Below, piece after piece: positions 35,330-46,609 of a DNA stretch of 64,000 nt. The stretch is from Neodontobutis hainanensis (taxonomy: Eukaryota > Chordata > Actinopteri > Gobiiformes > Odontobutidae). Location of the stretch: the NCBI GenBank assembly GCA_024349245.1, contig JALDNG010000809.1, forward strand, positions 20,438 to 84,437, given 5' to 3'. The position numbers were made by a program, and so were the translations under genes. Numbering within the stretch: position 1 is the stretch's first letter; each line of letters begins with the position of its first letter. Below the pieces are notes generated by a model. That model saw only the letters and a program-made list of their open reading frames with translations, was not told where the DNA came from and did not search any database.

Positions 35330-35995
35330 GTAATGCTCTTTATAAGGCATGTCGTAAATGTATAAAGTAAATAATAAAAGAGGAGATTATAATATTGTAA
35401 ATCGAATAGATGAATACCTTCAGTGATGAAAAATACTATAATCGAGGAGACTATAAAAATACGATGAAAATATTTCTAGATATGATATTGTATGATGGAA
35501 TCTTCTGATCAAAGTAAAAAATGTTCAAATGAATTCAACAAGAATCTTAAGGTGTGATGATAACCAGACTATATATTTCTTGAAAACTTAAAACGCAAAA
35601 AACAAACATATGGATCATATTTGACATGAGATGGTCATTATTTCAATGTTTAAAAATGAAAAAGTGAAGTTTTACTCATAATAATTAGAAAGCAAGTGAC
35701 TCCATGATCCGTTATTTTTAGTGATGAATGCGAATTGTATGGATAGATAGAAAACTATTTGATCTATTTATTGCAATAAACACATTATCATAGTGTTAAT
35801 ATCGCGTCAACTAAAGAGGTTCATACATAAAAAATGAAATATTCTGTATAAATTCAAAGAAAAATTTTTCTAAATATTAGGCAAACGTCGTAGTATCTGT
35901 TCGCTTCTCATCTCAACCCTTTAGTGTTCATTAAAAGACAAGATAGACTGAATAGATTTGAGCTTTTAATGAATTTCATCAGTGATTACACATGA
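35330..35995 (+). pseudogene. Merlin/ISXO2-type (IS1595) transposase relic 2
   Basis: From 35687 to the stop at 35995 one uninterrupted frame (103 codons, six in-frame stops before the final one, no shift) matches the C-terminal half of ISXO2-type transposases. It reads VTP-stop-SVIFSDECELYG, where the family has PGS.I.SDEW.AY, then THYHSVNIAS, then EVHT-stop-KMKYSV (family HTQ.IE..W), IQRKIFLNIRQTS, YLFASHLNPL and a Leu-rich tail. Upstream, frames around 35330-35460 give KACRKCIK and MKNTIIEETIK, matching the zinc-ribbon and 'SVRKGTFFE' blocks. The second catalytic aspartate survives in FSDE; the glutamate of the IE pair is replaced by Lys. Clearly inactive. Confidence 0.8.
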
Positions 35996-35999
35996 TGCT

Positions 36000-36275
36000 A
36001 CCTTATAAAATAATAGTATTGATGATCAAAGTTTTTCAAAAATATTTATATTTATTCTTGTTTAACAATTCAACTCATTATAAAATACTGGATCTCGGAA
36101 CTTATAACATATCTAAACATGACAAAATTTTAATTTTTACGTTAATTGTAAATATATATATATATAAATAATTTATTCAGATTAATAAACTACCATAAAT
36201 AGGTGTATCTCAATAAATCTGTACATATAAAAAGAGCTAAAAGTAGACAGGCGTATAGGTATGTGTAACCAGTAA
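36000..36275. other. A+T-rich stretch with an (AT)n tract
   Basis: Contains a run of alternating A and T at about 36152-36167. No gene seen. Confidence 0.5.
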
Positions 36276-36279
36276 ATTG

Positions 36280-36468
36280 CTACCAAAATGAATTTATACA
36301 AAAATAGTTAATTAAGAATGACGTTTTAGGAAACTCCTTAACTGTTGAAATATCTCTGGTTCTATAAGATTTAATAAGATTAGATAAATATATATATAAT
36401 GTAAAATGAGTATTATTTAAACGCAATGAACTAATTAATTTTAAGTAAATCATTAAATGTAATGACAT
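36280..36468 (-). CDS. Hypothetical 62-residue ORF
   Basis: An ATG frame ending TAG. The C-terminal half is clearly protein-like, with polar residues and mixed codons (IKSYRTRDISTVKEFPKTSF). The N-terminal half is hydrophobic with a weak signal-anchor look (MSLHLMIYLKLISSL). Possible splice signals inside (ATCTTATAG, AACAG) leave open that part of it is intron. Function unknown. It sits between the second Merlin relic and the mariner-like element. Confidence 0.4.
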   Translation of the reverse strand: MSLHLMIYLKLISSLRLNNTHFTLYIYLSNLIKSYRTRDISTVKEFPKTSFLINYFCINSFW

Positions 36469-36469
36469 G

Positions 36470-37030
36470 AAAAAAGCTGACAGTTGATTAGTATAGTTAA
36501 TAAATTATAAACATGCGTAATTTTAATGGCAAAGATGACGTCAAATCTACTATATATTTGCAAAATTCGATGATCGAATGGTTTTATGAAATATTCCAAA
36601 AAAGTATACTAAATTAAAAATTTTTTTCATATATTCGGGTTAATTATTAAAAAATGTAAAATTGAAAAAAATGGATAAACTGTATTATAAATATAATTAA
36701 AAAATATATAGTTATGAAATTAGAACACTGTATACTTTAATAATATTCTTTATATGATTTTTACAACTACCAAACATCCGTAAGTTTCGTGACGTAAAAT
36801 TTTTTATTTGTTGATTGATGATTATTCAAGATTAAAGATATCTATTTCACCCGCTTTATAACCTAACTAATTATACATAATCTTGCGCGTTTGTCTCAAG
36901 TAAATAATCATATTTTATCTAAAATGCCAATTAATATACTTTATAAATATAGTTTAATTTGATATATGATATATTATATTTTTCATTTTATTTTAACCTA
37001 CGTTTAGTAATAATTGGTACTAGATTTTGA
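36470..37030. other. A+T-rich stretch, nothing recognised
   Basis: Flank of the mariner-like insertion. No gene or repeat seen. Confidence 0.5.
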
Positions 37031-37063
37031 TACAGAGATTTTCATTCATTTTCGTCAATTTTT
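37031..37063 (+). repeat. Left terminal inverted repeat of the mariner-type element
   Basis: Differs from the reverse complement of 38190-38222 at only three positions (the 6th, 12th and 16th base). It begins with the TA that is the target duplication. Confidence 0.93.
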
Positions 37064-37089
37064 TTATTTATAATTTGAATACCTATTTA

Positions 37090-38075
37090 TTTTTTGAACA
37101 AAAAAAAGTTAACAGCAGCAGAACTGAATCAAATAATAGTAAAATCCAACGAAGGAAAACGACATCCGAGATAGCAGAATGGTTTAATTTTAAAAGAACA
37201 ACAGTATCAAGTGTAATATCGTTATAACGGAAAACTGGAAGGATATGGGCGAATCCCTGCAGTGGACTAAGAAACAAGTAAAACGAAGAGACGTTTTTAT
37301 CAAAAAAAAACATGGTTGATGAAACTGCCTGTGTTACCTTAAAAGGCATTCAAAACAATCTAGCCACTATTAATATTTCGGTTTCGAAATCAAAAATTTG
37401 TAGAACATAAAAAATTTCGATTATACTTTAAAGCGAACGAGTTTAATACCTGAACGCGGCAATGATACCAGAACAATTTACTCAAGATTTGAATATTGTG
37501 GCTTTTATAAAATTACTCGAAGAAGTAGATGATCCTCTATTTTTATTCATTGACGAAGCGGGATTTTGTGCAACAATGCGAGCTTGTAGAGGATACTCTA
37601 AAAAAGGTGATCCGGCAATTACCTACTCGTCTGGGTTAAGCTCGCCTAATGTTTCTCTATGTGCTGCAATTAACAAGATCGGTGTTGAAAAATTTGAAAA
37701 ACTTCTAACTGCGTATAATACATCGTGTTATAGCCAATATATAGATAGATTTGTGGTTAAATTGGCAGCAAAAAATATGAATAGAGTCGTTTTGATCATG
37801 GAAAATATCCCATTTCATAAGAGTGCCTCTATTCAACAAATAATCGCTAATAATGGACATATTCTTTTGTATCTTCCTCCTTATTCACCTTTTGTCAACC
37901 CAATTGAGAACTGTTTTGCGAAATGGAAGGATTTTGTTAAATATGCAGAACCACAAAATGAAAGAGTGTTAATGAATTTGATAACATAGTGCGGGAATTC
38001 AATATCAGCCGACGATTGTTCAGGATACTAGCGAAACATGATGCAATATAACGAAGATCGTTGAATCGCGAACAC
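37090..38075 (+). pseudogene. Tc1/mariner-type (DDE_3) transposase, frame-broken
   Basis: An N-terminal helix-turn-helix part reads KTTSEIAEWFNFKRTTVSSV, ending at a TAA where the family has a tyrosine. A middle part reads TLKGIQNNLATINISVSKS; a frameshift leads to NFDYTLKRTSLIPERGND and another to the main frame at 37462-37989. That frame carries the catalytic core: FIDEAGF (first Asp, 37552), then VLIMENIPFHK, where the second catalytic Asp is Glu (37801), then YLPPYSPFVNPIENCFAKWK (Glu, 37906). The spacing between the second and third residues is 34. The C-terminus (SADDCSGY, RNMMQYNEDR) follows after in-frame TAG codons. With several stops, two shifts and the Asp-to-Glu change it cannot encode an active enzyme. 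Confidence 0.93.
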
Positions 38076-38189
38076 ATAATTATTAATAAAATTAATTTCT
38101 GACTATATATACAGATTATTTGCGCATAAAACCCTTGTTTTTTAAATATAAATTTTAATTATTAAAAAAAATTTTGACGAAATTGAATG

Positions 38190-38222
38190 AAAAATTGACG
38201 AAAATGGATGCAAATCCCTGTA
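38190..38222 (-). repeat. Right terminal inverted repeat of the mariner-type element
   Basis: Reverse complement of the left repeat with three mismatches. Just inside it a similar block (GACGAAATTGAATGAAAAATTGACGAAAATGGATG region, 38176-38210) shows a short direct repetition of the GACGAAA core. Confidence 0.92.
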
Positions 38223-38535
38223 AGTATGTATATAACAAGTATTTATTCGTCGAGATCAGGCAATCGACCAGGTTAGCATTAAATTTATGACAGCAACCAA
38301 TCAAATGTTTGTAAGAACAAAATTAAATAGATATTTTATGCAGTGTCGAAATTTTCATGTTCCATACATCTAAATTTAACATAAGCAGATATTAACTAGT
38401 TGAAAAGAAGTTTCTTTTTGTTTACTAAAAATACTGAAGCAAAAAATGTTAAAGCTATTTTTGTCAGGTATAAAAAATACTGAAAATCGATTCTTATCTA
38501 CCAATGTAAAATATCATCGTTATTGAAAAAAATAG

Positions 38536-38827
38536 TATGTTGCATATATTTTTCTTGAGACTGATTTACACGAGAATCGAATTTTGCTGTGTTGTCAATA
38601 TATTGAGATGTTTTAAATATACAACAGGAATTCTTTTCTTAATTATATAAAAATATATACAATCAAAAGATTCTTTTCAAGCAAGTACCGAAAGTGAAAA
38701 TTTGCGAAAAATTACTATGTGAATGTTTGGATGGTAAGTCAGGGTTAAATGGGATTTTTAATCCGTAATAACTCACCATCTAAGTTTTTAATCACGAGAT
38801 CAGCCTAAACTGAAAAATTCTTTATAG
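38536..38827 (+). CDS. Plus-strand exons of a small gene, start uncertain
   Basis: The firm part is an exon ending at 38733 with a perfect GTAAGT donor. Read from an acceptor at 38668-38669 it gives ILFKQVPKVKICEKLLCECL and one more codon. The next exon (38799-38827) follows TTAATCACGAG and reads QPKLKNSL and stop, with junction G/AT in frame and a 65-base intron. Upstream, an ATG at 38536 opens MLHIFFLRLIYTRIEFCCVV..., a signal-peptide-like start. It could be the first exon through a weak GTTGTC donor after FCC, in phase. A Cys-rich small secreted protein is one reading. The link between first and second exon is uncertain. Confidence 0.35.
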
Positions 38828-38829
38828 TA

Positions 38830-39950
38830 GTTTAGAATAAATGCTTCCTTTTTTTTTAAAGTTATGGAGTGTTAAAATATCAGTTTATTGAAACTAATCA
38901 ATATCTATGTTTGGTTGGTTGTATAAAGATTCGAATACTTTTTATTTAGGTTTTAATATTGGGTTTATAATGTGTTCATCTAAGGAATAATAAATTTTGA
39001 GTGATTACCATACATCACAACGTTTTACTATTGTTAAAATACTTTGATCAACTATAAACTTTCGTTCTCTCAAAAAATTTGTTGAAATCACTAAATTGAA
39101 TAAATTCACATCTTATTAATCTATAATAAAAATTTTTTGACAAAAATACGACACTCGTGTAACGCATGAAGAGATTTACAAATTATTAGAATAGATTGGA
39201 GGTTATTTCAAAAGAAACACATGAAAAACAGCTTTGTATAGAAACCATAAATTACGATTCAATATTAAAATTAAAAAAAAATATTGGTGTCACAAACATC
39301 TAAACACTATTGATAGCACATATAATGAGCATGTAAATGAAAACATTTTTATGGGCGGTAAAACAATTTCATAATTATCTTTCATAAAACCTTTGAATTA
39401 GTAAATAAACTATATTAAATTACAAATAAAACATATTCAAGTAAAAATAAACCTAAAAAGAGATTTGCAAATTTGTCGATAATATAAGAGGCCGAATCGA
39501 TACTAGTTTTATTGTCATGAAGAATTTATGGAAATAAATTTGAAAAAATTCTAATAGCGATTTTATTGAAAAATGATTTTAAACATAATATCATAAATTA
39601 TTAAATAATAGTTATTCAACTATTTAAACAGTGTCATCAGCCTTAGTGCGTCAAAAATGAATTGGTTTTTCGAATTTTTCTGTATTACTCGAAAGTGTTT
39701 TCTGATGATGAAGAGAAAGAGAGATGTTGGCAATCTATTTAAAGAATTAAATTACAATGAAAAAGATGCCAGCGAGTGAAGAGAAAAAGCATTTCATGGC
39801 GATATGATTATACTGATTTGACAAGTATGTAGAACATAGATCTAGATTCAGTGATTGATCTATGATAAACCAGTTAATCTTCACCTTTCAAATTTGATGT
39901 TTTGGGACCGAAACATTCACTCTAAAAATCACGAAAAAGCATACGTATTT
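38830..39950. other. Intermediate composition, no supported gene
   Basis: Less A+T-rich than the deserts but without clear frames. A minus-strand patch at about 39880-39920 (SECFGPKTSNLK between AG and GTGAAG) could be an exon of the membrane-protein gene that follows, but its phase does not fit. Confidence 0.35.
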
Positions 39951-39954
39951 GGAT

Positions 39955-40434
39955 TTAAAGTCGTCTTGGAATGATACAACCTTGAATTAATAAAGTACTA
40001 CTCTTGTCAGAAGCATGTTCGAGATCCGTTGTTTCGACTATTTTAATTGGTAATTTTACATTTCTTTGGATATAAAATATACATCCATAATACGGAAAAG
40101 AATAAAGTACAGATAGTACAAGAAAAGTTCCACAAAAGAATATTCTACTTTTTTTTCCAGAGAAAAGTAAGGGGCCAAAAAGTGACTGAGTAAAAACTAG
40201 GATTGAATATAGTATCGTCATGATTGAAAAATACGAGGGAGTCTCCATTTCATAAATTTCCATTTCCTTATTTACCAAGGATATTCCACATACTAATAGT
40301 GTTATACCGTTCATCTAAATAAATTATTGAAAAAAATACTGATGCAGCTATTGATAAAAATATACCTGAAAGGAAAATATATTTCATAGGTTCCATTATT
40401 TTTTTACTCGCTCGTATCCGAAGATTATCGGGTA
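39955..40434 (-). pseudogene. Major-facilitator-type membrane protein fragment, frame-broken
   Basis: An upstream minus-strand frame (about 40434-40269) reads LLPDNLRIRASKKIMEPMKY then a hydrophobic span (IFLSGIFLSIAASVFFSIIY) and stops. A second frame, offset by one base, runs from 40314 to 39955. Around residues 27-75 it reads YFSIMTILYSILVFTQSLFG, GPLLFSGKKSRIFFCG and LSVLYSFPYY. Taken together they follow the first three spans of MFS transporters: span, loop, 'YS....Q...P..G', basic loop, span. They are most like the MFSD8/CLN7-type order in my judgement. A single missing or extra base near 40270 separates the frames. This may be a pseudogene, a sequencing indel or an unrecognised intron. 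Later exons were not found. Confidence 0.4.
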
Positions 40435-43205
40435 ATAATTAGTTGATTTTTTACTAGTATATATTTTTATGATTTATATGTGTTAGAAAACTTTTTGTAT
40501 AATTCTTTTTTAATATTTCGGTAAATTGGTACTTAAATTGTGTATGATTTAACCGTACTGCCTCTAAGGGAGTCACAACCATAATTTCTTAATTTAATGA
40601 TTGACGTATTAAAAATCAGAAAAACTACCGGGTTAAAAATTTATTTCTGATAAAAAAATTAATTTATTTAGAACGTATCGAGTAATTTTTAATTTTCCTA
40701 TCGAAGTCGATAAGGAATAAAACGAATAAAATGATTCCAAGTATCTAAATAAACTGTAGAAAATAAGTAAAATTTTACCGCTCGAGAATTATAACAATAA
40801 AAGTTCATAGTTTTCAGTCACATATCACTAATTTTAGATTATATGACGATGATGACACATTAATGGAAATATATTAAACATTTGATGATTAAAAATTTAT
40901 CTGCTAAATTCCAGTCTAAAATTTTATTTCCTCATCGAATTTATTGTTATTAAAAATTATTTTAGCAACTCATTATCTTAAAAACCACGCCTTAATTTTA
41001 TGAGTGTCTTTTACGTTCCATCGTTTATTTTAATAGTTATTTATTACCACGATAAAATGAGTAAAGAAACGTGATAACTTTTAAAAGCGGCTGCATACCA
41101 ATATTTTGTTGATAAATAATTATCTCTAAAGTATTTCTACAAGTCAGGCGAATAAAAAAATGATTACAGAAATAGTAATTTTAATGCTTGACAAACGACT
41201 GTAAACTATTGTCTTATTTAACTATATCCATGAATTCAAGCTACATTACTTTGTCTGTCTTCAGAAATAATCTACCATAAAAGGAAACAATGATACAGAG
41301 TGATTTACTGAAATTTACACAATAATATTTTTAACGTTATCGAAGTATTTCAAATTAGAATGATAGATTAAAAATAAATATAAATGTTGAAAATATGTGG
41401 TAGACAAATATACAGACATACAAAACAATCTTATCTTTATTTGTGCTTAAACGAAATTATTGTAGTTATCTGATCATACCAAATTCCATATTATAATATT
41501 AAAAATAATAAAACAATGAGCGAACCGTTAAAGAATAATACAATTTTTTTTTTATAAATTCGATATGAAAACTATACAACGATTTACGTTACATATTCAA
41601 ATTGAGGCCTTAAATGATAAATTGTAAAACTATGATTTTCTCCGATGTAAATACAAAATATAATAATCAAACAAAAGCCATACATATTTTATCTAAAACT
41701 CATCTAAGAACAATTTTTTACTTAATTCACTATGAAACAATACTTTTTGAACACAATTTAGTTAATTCCCTCTAACAATCATAAGATTGAAAATTTGAAA
41801 TTTCTTTTATGTCAATTGACTATATAAATACATATATTTATCAGAAAATAAAAGTTAAAAAACCGAAGAAAAACAAGTATTTTGTCATATAAAAGAATAA
41901 AAATAGGCAGTAGATGAATATCAGGACAGAAAATATGGCCTAATATTTTTATAACTATTGGGGTTTGACATGCTTTAGAGTTCGCTCCCCTTATATTTAC
42001 ACGACATCTTTTTTATTTTTTATAAATATAGAATCAGAATGTGTCAGAAGATAGCTATAGTGAGGCATGTTTTGATGAAATTATAACTATTATTCAAATA
42101 AAATTAAAGATAGTGGATTATTTCATGATAAATTATAAAAAAATGAAGGTATTTGATAATAAAAATTATTCGTTGTCTAATAGCTTTATGAGTTGACCAT
42201 GAAAGCATTTCCACTTTATTTCAAAAATTTTTTAACATAAACATAATTTTATTCATCGTTCTGAGCATCCTGATTATTTTTATGAAATTAAATATGAATA
42301 ATTTTTACGCAATTGATATTCTAAGTGATTTTTATCTTTTATAAATTACATAACTTTATAATTTTAAGATATCAATGATAAAATGTATGTTCTGATTTCA
42401 GAAAAAGTATGTATTTATAATATATACTATTTGCATCATATCATGAAAATATACGCTTTTTGAGATTTCGATAAGTTATCTTACATCATAAATAAACTAT
42501 AAAATCATCGTAGCGTAAAAAATACAAAATTTCTACCATGATATTTGCAAAATTTTGAAGATGTTTTGTTGTATTAAGTGTTGAAACTTAATTTTAGATT
42601 TTAAATAAAATATCACATGACTTCATACACTCAAAGCTATCTTAATTGAAATTTAAGGCAATTAAATAAAGCTAATTTTAAGGGCGAGTTTCTTATTTAA
42701 AAAGATTTGTGTAAAATTACAAATTCTTTTGAAGGAAAATTTTTATGTTCGTCTATATTTATGAAGACATTATATTTCAAAAATATATACTCCGAGATAT
42801 AACCATGAGCGAATAAACAAAATACAATTATAAATAAATTATGACAGTTAGTTATGTGTTATTGGTTGGATGAATGACGCATGTTCAGTCAATTGAAGTA
42901 ATTTTTAACTGCGCGTGTGTATTTTTGATTTTCAATGACTTATAAATGTTTTAATCTTCTAAAATAATTAAAATTAATATCCATGAGGCATATAAAATAT
43001 AATTAATGTGAGTTTTATATCGAAATCACAGTTATATGTGTAAACTAGTTTTTTAATGTTAGTATCCAGACATTATAACATAAGGTGTTGATAAAAAGTA
43101 AAGATTAGTTTGTATAGTTTATGTATTATAATGAATATATTTAACTTGAAAATTTCCAAAGAGATTTTCAAGAATGATGATTATATAGAAATGGAGAAAA
43201 AGTAA
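40435..43205. other. A+T-rich stretch with small open patches
   Basis: Short G+C-richer patches at 41085-41125, 41231-41290, 41960-41995 and 42850-42925 are open for 13-20 codons but give no consistent gene. The 42850-42925 patch is open on both strands. Confidence 0.4.
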
Positions 43206-43394
43206 TTGAGATTAAATATGTTCTATAATATTTCTGACACTTGTCGAAAAAGAGTATACCTTATAAATAGTACAAATTTTTTCATTATTAATTATATCAG
43301 GTCAACTATATATTTATTTAGAGTTAACTTGAAAGTAATGATAATAAAATATCATCGAATAAAAAATTTTATCAAATTATTGAAAATAAAATAA
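43206..43394 (+). CDS. Hypothetical ORF, 58 residues from ATG 43218
   Basis: From the ATG at 43218 the frame reads MFYNISDTCRKRVYLINSTN and continues with basic, hydrophobic sequence (RVNLKVMIIKYHRIKNF) to TAA. A donor-like GTATAC after the codons for CRKR and an acceptor-like ATATCAG in the frame leave a spliced form possible. Function unknown. Confidence 0.3.
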   Translation: MRLNMFYNISDTCRKRVYLINSTNFFIINYIRSTIYLFRVNLKVMIIKYHRIKNFIKLLKIK

Positions 43395-44051
43395 CGAAGA
43401 TTTATGTTTATCACAACTAGGCCAGAATAAAATTGTGCGTTGTTATAGATTCATTACATGTTTTTATAAATATCATAAAAATCAATTCGAACGTATTTTT
43501 TATCGATTATCAAGGAATACAATCTTGAATTTATATGTCTAACTCACATATTTGTTTTTATAATTCTCAAGTTAAGACTTTTGTTTGAGATCATATTTAC
43601 TTATTTTTAATGCAATTTTACAAAATTTCCCGTTGACGATAATTTATCTAACGTATTCAATTTCAAAGTCTGCCACATATAGTTTATACGACACGAAAAG
43701 ATTAACAGATATAAATAACAAATAAAAAACCTTCTCTTTCCTACGAAAAACAAGAGAACTACAAACTAGCACTGAATATAATGTTAAAAAATAAATAATA
43801 TTTGAAAAATTAAAAAATACATAATAATTAGCTTCTTCGTATGTTTATAGATCAATGAATCTACAAATATCTAATTCTTGTATAAATATAAAAATAATTA
43901 TCTGAGTATATCACAAACTCCACATTCTGCTGTTATGTTTTATAATCTTTAAACTAAAAATTTGATGTCTTAAAATAACTTCCATTTATACATTCTGTTT
44001 CTTATCGTGTGGAAATACTGGTTTAAACATACTATGTGATCATTTCAAAAG

Positions 44052-44099
44052 TTAACCGAAAAGAAAAGGTTGCCTTTTACAGATGAATGGATGGGTTAG
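44052..44099 (+). CDS. Candidate terminal exon
   Basis: After TTTCAAAAG the frame reads LTEKKRLPFTDEWMG and stop. The peptide is charged and free of the usual Phe/Ile/Asn bias. No upstream partner found. An acceptor-like TTTTACAG inside it shows the boundaries are not settled. Confidence 0.25.
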   Translation, partial: LTEKKRLPFTDEWMG

Positions 44100-44344
44100 G
44101 TTATAAATGAGTGAATGTTTCATACAACCAAATTACTAGTATATTCATTAAGAATGAGTTAAATTGTGGATAAAATACTGCATTCTATGTTTCGAAATAC
44201 ATTACGTCTGCAATATTCATTTTTGAAAGAAACCGTTATGTGTGTACTTACTCCTTGCTCAACAAAAGAAATATTAAATTTAAAACATAAAAATAATTTA
44301 TATTTATTTAATATTCCAAAAATTTAATAAATAGCATAAATGAC

Positions 44345-44455
44345 CATTTTTTTACAACTAGAGAATGGAATGCAACGTTGCCCCAATACTTAGTGTTTCA
44401 ATGTTTTTTATAAAATTAAAGTTTTTGATTTGGAATTTTGTAAATTTACTAATTT
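44345..44455 (+). other. Open island, frame undecided
   Basis: A small G+C-richer patch is open in all three plus frames from nearby ATG codons. One begins MTIFLQLENGMQRCPNT and stops; another begins MECNVAPILSVSMFFIKLKF. It is probably an exon or a relic, but the right frame cannot be chosen. Confidence 0.25.
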
Positions 44456-44479
44456 CTTGAAATTTAAATTGTAATTCCA

Positions 44480-46600
44480 CATTTAAAATGCAGTTCATAA
44501 ATTAATTTAAATAAAAACTAAATATCAGTAGAAGAAATGAACCGTTTTTAAAAAAATAAATGTTACTGGTTTTCTTTGAACAAAATATCTTAATTTTTTA
44601 ATATTCTAAGTATATGTCCAAATAAGAAGGTTATAGGCATTAGAGAAGACGACAAAATCTTTTTATGTGAGATAAACCGATATTATAATTAATTATACTG
44701 AAATAGTCTCGGCTGCACGTATATAATATTTACAAAATTTCTTCTTCATCGGAGAATTAGATTTAAAAAAATACATAAATAAAAATCCTACATGATTATA
44801 ACTAAAGATTCTTAAAGACTTATTAGTAATCACAAAACAATGAAGTATATTTCTGAAAGAATAATATATTTAAAACATTTATGCTTTCAATATTATTGAT
44901 AAAAACATATTTAAGAAAATCCGTGTTACAATTTTGAGTCGAATTATTTAAAATATTTGATTTAATCAAGAATACTTTTTTTAAAAATATATGGTTCACA
45001 TAAATATTTTTATTTTTATGTCATCTCATAAAAATATTCCATTTTTATATCAATGTTTTTTTTTGACATTCAAATATTGTTAATTTTAAATTTTTTATAC
45101 ACATAATATTTACCTGAATTTAAACACACATTATATACATTATAATTTACGATTTAAAAATGATTACTTTTTATTTTTAAAATATAATATAAATATTGTA
45201 TCATGAACATATACTTTGAGCACCTTCGATTTTTAACCATAAAATTTAAATCATCCATATTTCAATATTTATTGTTTTAATATTGCATTAAAACACAAAA
45301 ACTTTTTGATAGTTTGAGGAGATCTGTAATAAAACAAGCAAATGAATTATAACGAGTAATCTATTTTTAATTTAATAATGAAAACATAACTAAGCCATCA
45401 AGTTACATGTTAATAATCATTCTAAGTTAGATTGATAAAATCGCTTTTTTTATTTGTTGGGAGTATTAATAATATACACTCGAATTGTAAAAATTCTTCC
45501 ACTAATAGGCACGTGGTTTATTGTAAAAAGACTTAAATTTATATAAATTTACACTTATTAAAATGTTAAGCATTTTTAAATAATAAAGATGAAATGATTA
45601 CCAATATGCATTATAAGTTTTAATTTTAAATTTTTCATCATAATTTTATTCTTAAATATAATATTGGTATAAATAACAAAGTTACTTGAAATAATAAAAT
45701 TGTGATTTTTTTTCTTCCGTGTAAAAAATTTTTAAAGAATAAAATATAGAACGTTAAGCCAATATATTTGTATTCTGAGAGAACGAAAAACATTATATCT
45801 AATTATTTTGAATTCTAATTTTATATTTTTATCTTTAGTAAATCTTAAATATGTTTAAATGTGTATTTATTTTTTAATTTATATTTTAAATGAAAATAAA
45901 TGATAGATTATTGTCAAAGATATTTACTAAAAAATGTTATTTAGCAATCATTAAAATTTTATTAACATCATATAGATAATTAGTATTATCTTTTGAATAT
46001 TGCTTACATAAACGCTGAGGATACTTTTATTTTATCTCAAATAAATATATTATTTACCCTTATATTATGATCACTCTCAACATTTATTAATTTAATTATA
46101 AAATTGAAATTATTTCCTTTATAATATAGATTATTTTTATTGTTAATTTACATGTCAGTTTTATATTAATTCTGTTTCTCAAATGATTTGAAGAGAATGA
46201 AAAAATAATAAAATTTTAATTATATATTTACTATTAAGTGGTCAAATATTTAAATAAATCTGAATTAAGAACTTTATTTATTTGACAATATAAACATTTT
46301 TCTTATTCGGTAATTTTTATAAAATATAAATTAACTTGAAAAAATATGGGTATTCCTCTTATGCTTTAAACAGTTTATATTATGATTAAATAGTAATGTT
46401 GGTGTATCTTTTTAATCAAAAATTTATCTATTAAATTTTGTTGAAAAATTAGATAAACATTTACTATATTTAAAATTAATTGTTTTCAAGACATAAAAAT
46501 AACCATAGAATTTTTAAATATCTATTTTAATTAAATGAGTAGATAAGGAGTGGTTACATTGAAATTATTAATCCAATAAATTTTAACATCATTTTTTATA
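44480..46600. other. A+T desert, nothing recognised
   Basis: Low-complexity A+T-rich DNA without coding-like frames or element landmarks. Confidence 0.5.
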
Positions 46601-46609
46601 CATATATAG

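Larger units (their letters stand above)
37031..38222 (+). mobile_element. Complete but dead Tc1/mariner-type transposon
   Basis: About 1.19 kb including the duplicated TA target dinucleotide at both ends (37031-37032 and 38221-38222). The terminal inverted repeats are 33 bases with 30 matching; both start TACAG and share CATTTTCGTCAATTTTT. Between them lies one decayed DD34E-type transposase gene. Length, TA target and repeat size are those of a full-length Tc1/mariner superfamily element. Confidence 0.93.

Noticed and set aside
35687..35995. Stop-codon reassignment as an explanation for in-frame stops
   Set aside because: Stops occur as TAA, TGA and TAG at positions where the family has different residues (Gly, Gln and others), which fits random decay rather than a changed code.
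37083..37349. Minus-strand 88-codon frame
   Set aside because: It lies antisense within the mariner-type element; the plus strand carries recognisable transposase motifs there, so this is a shadow frame.
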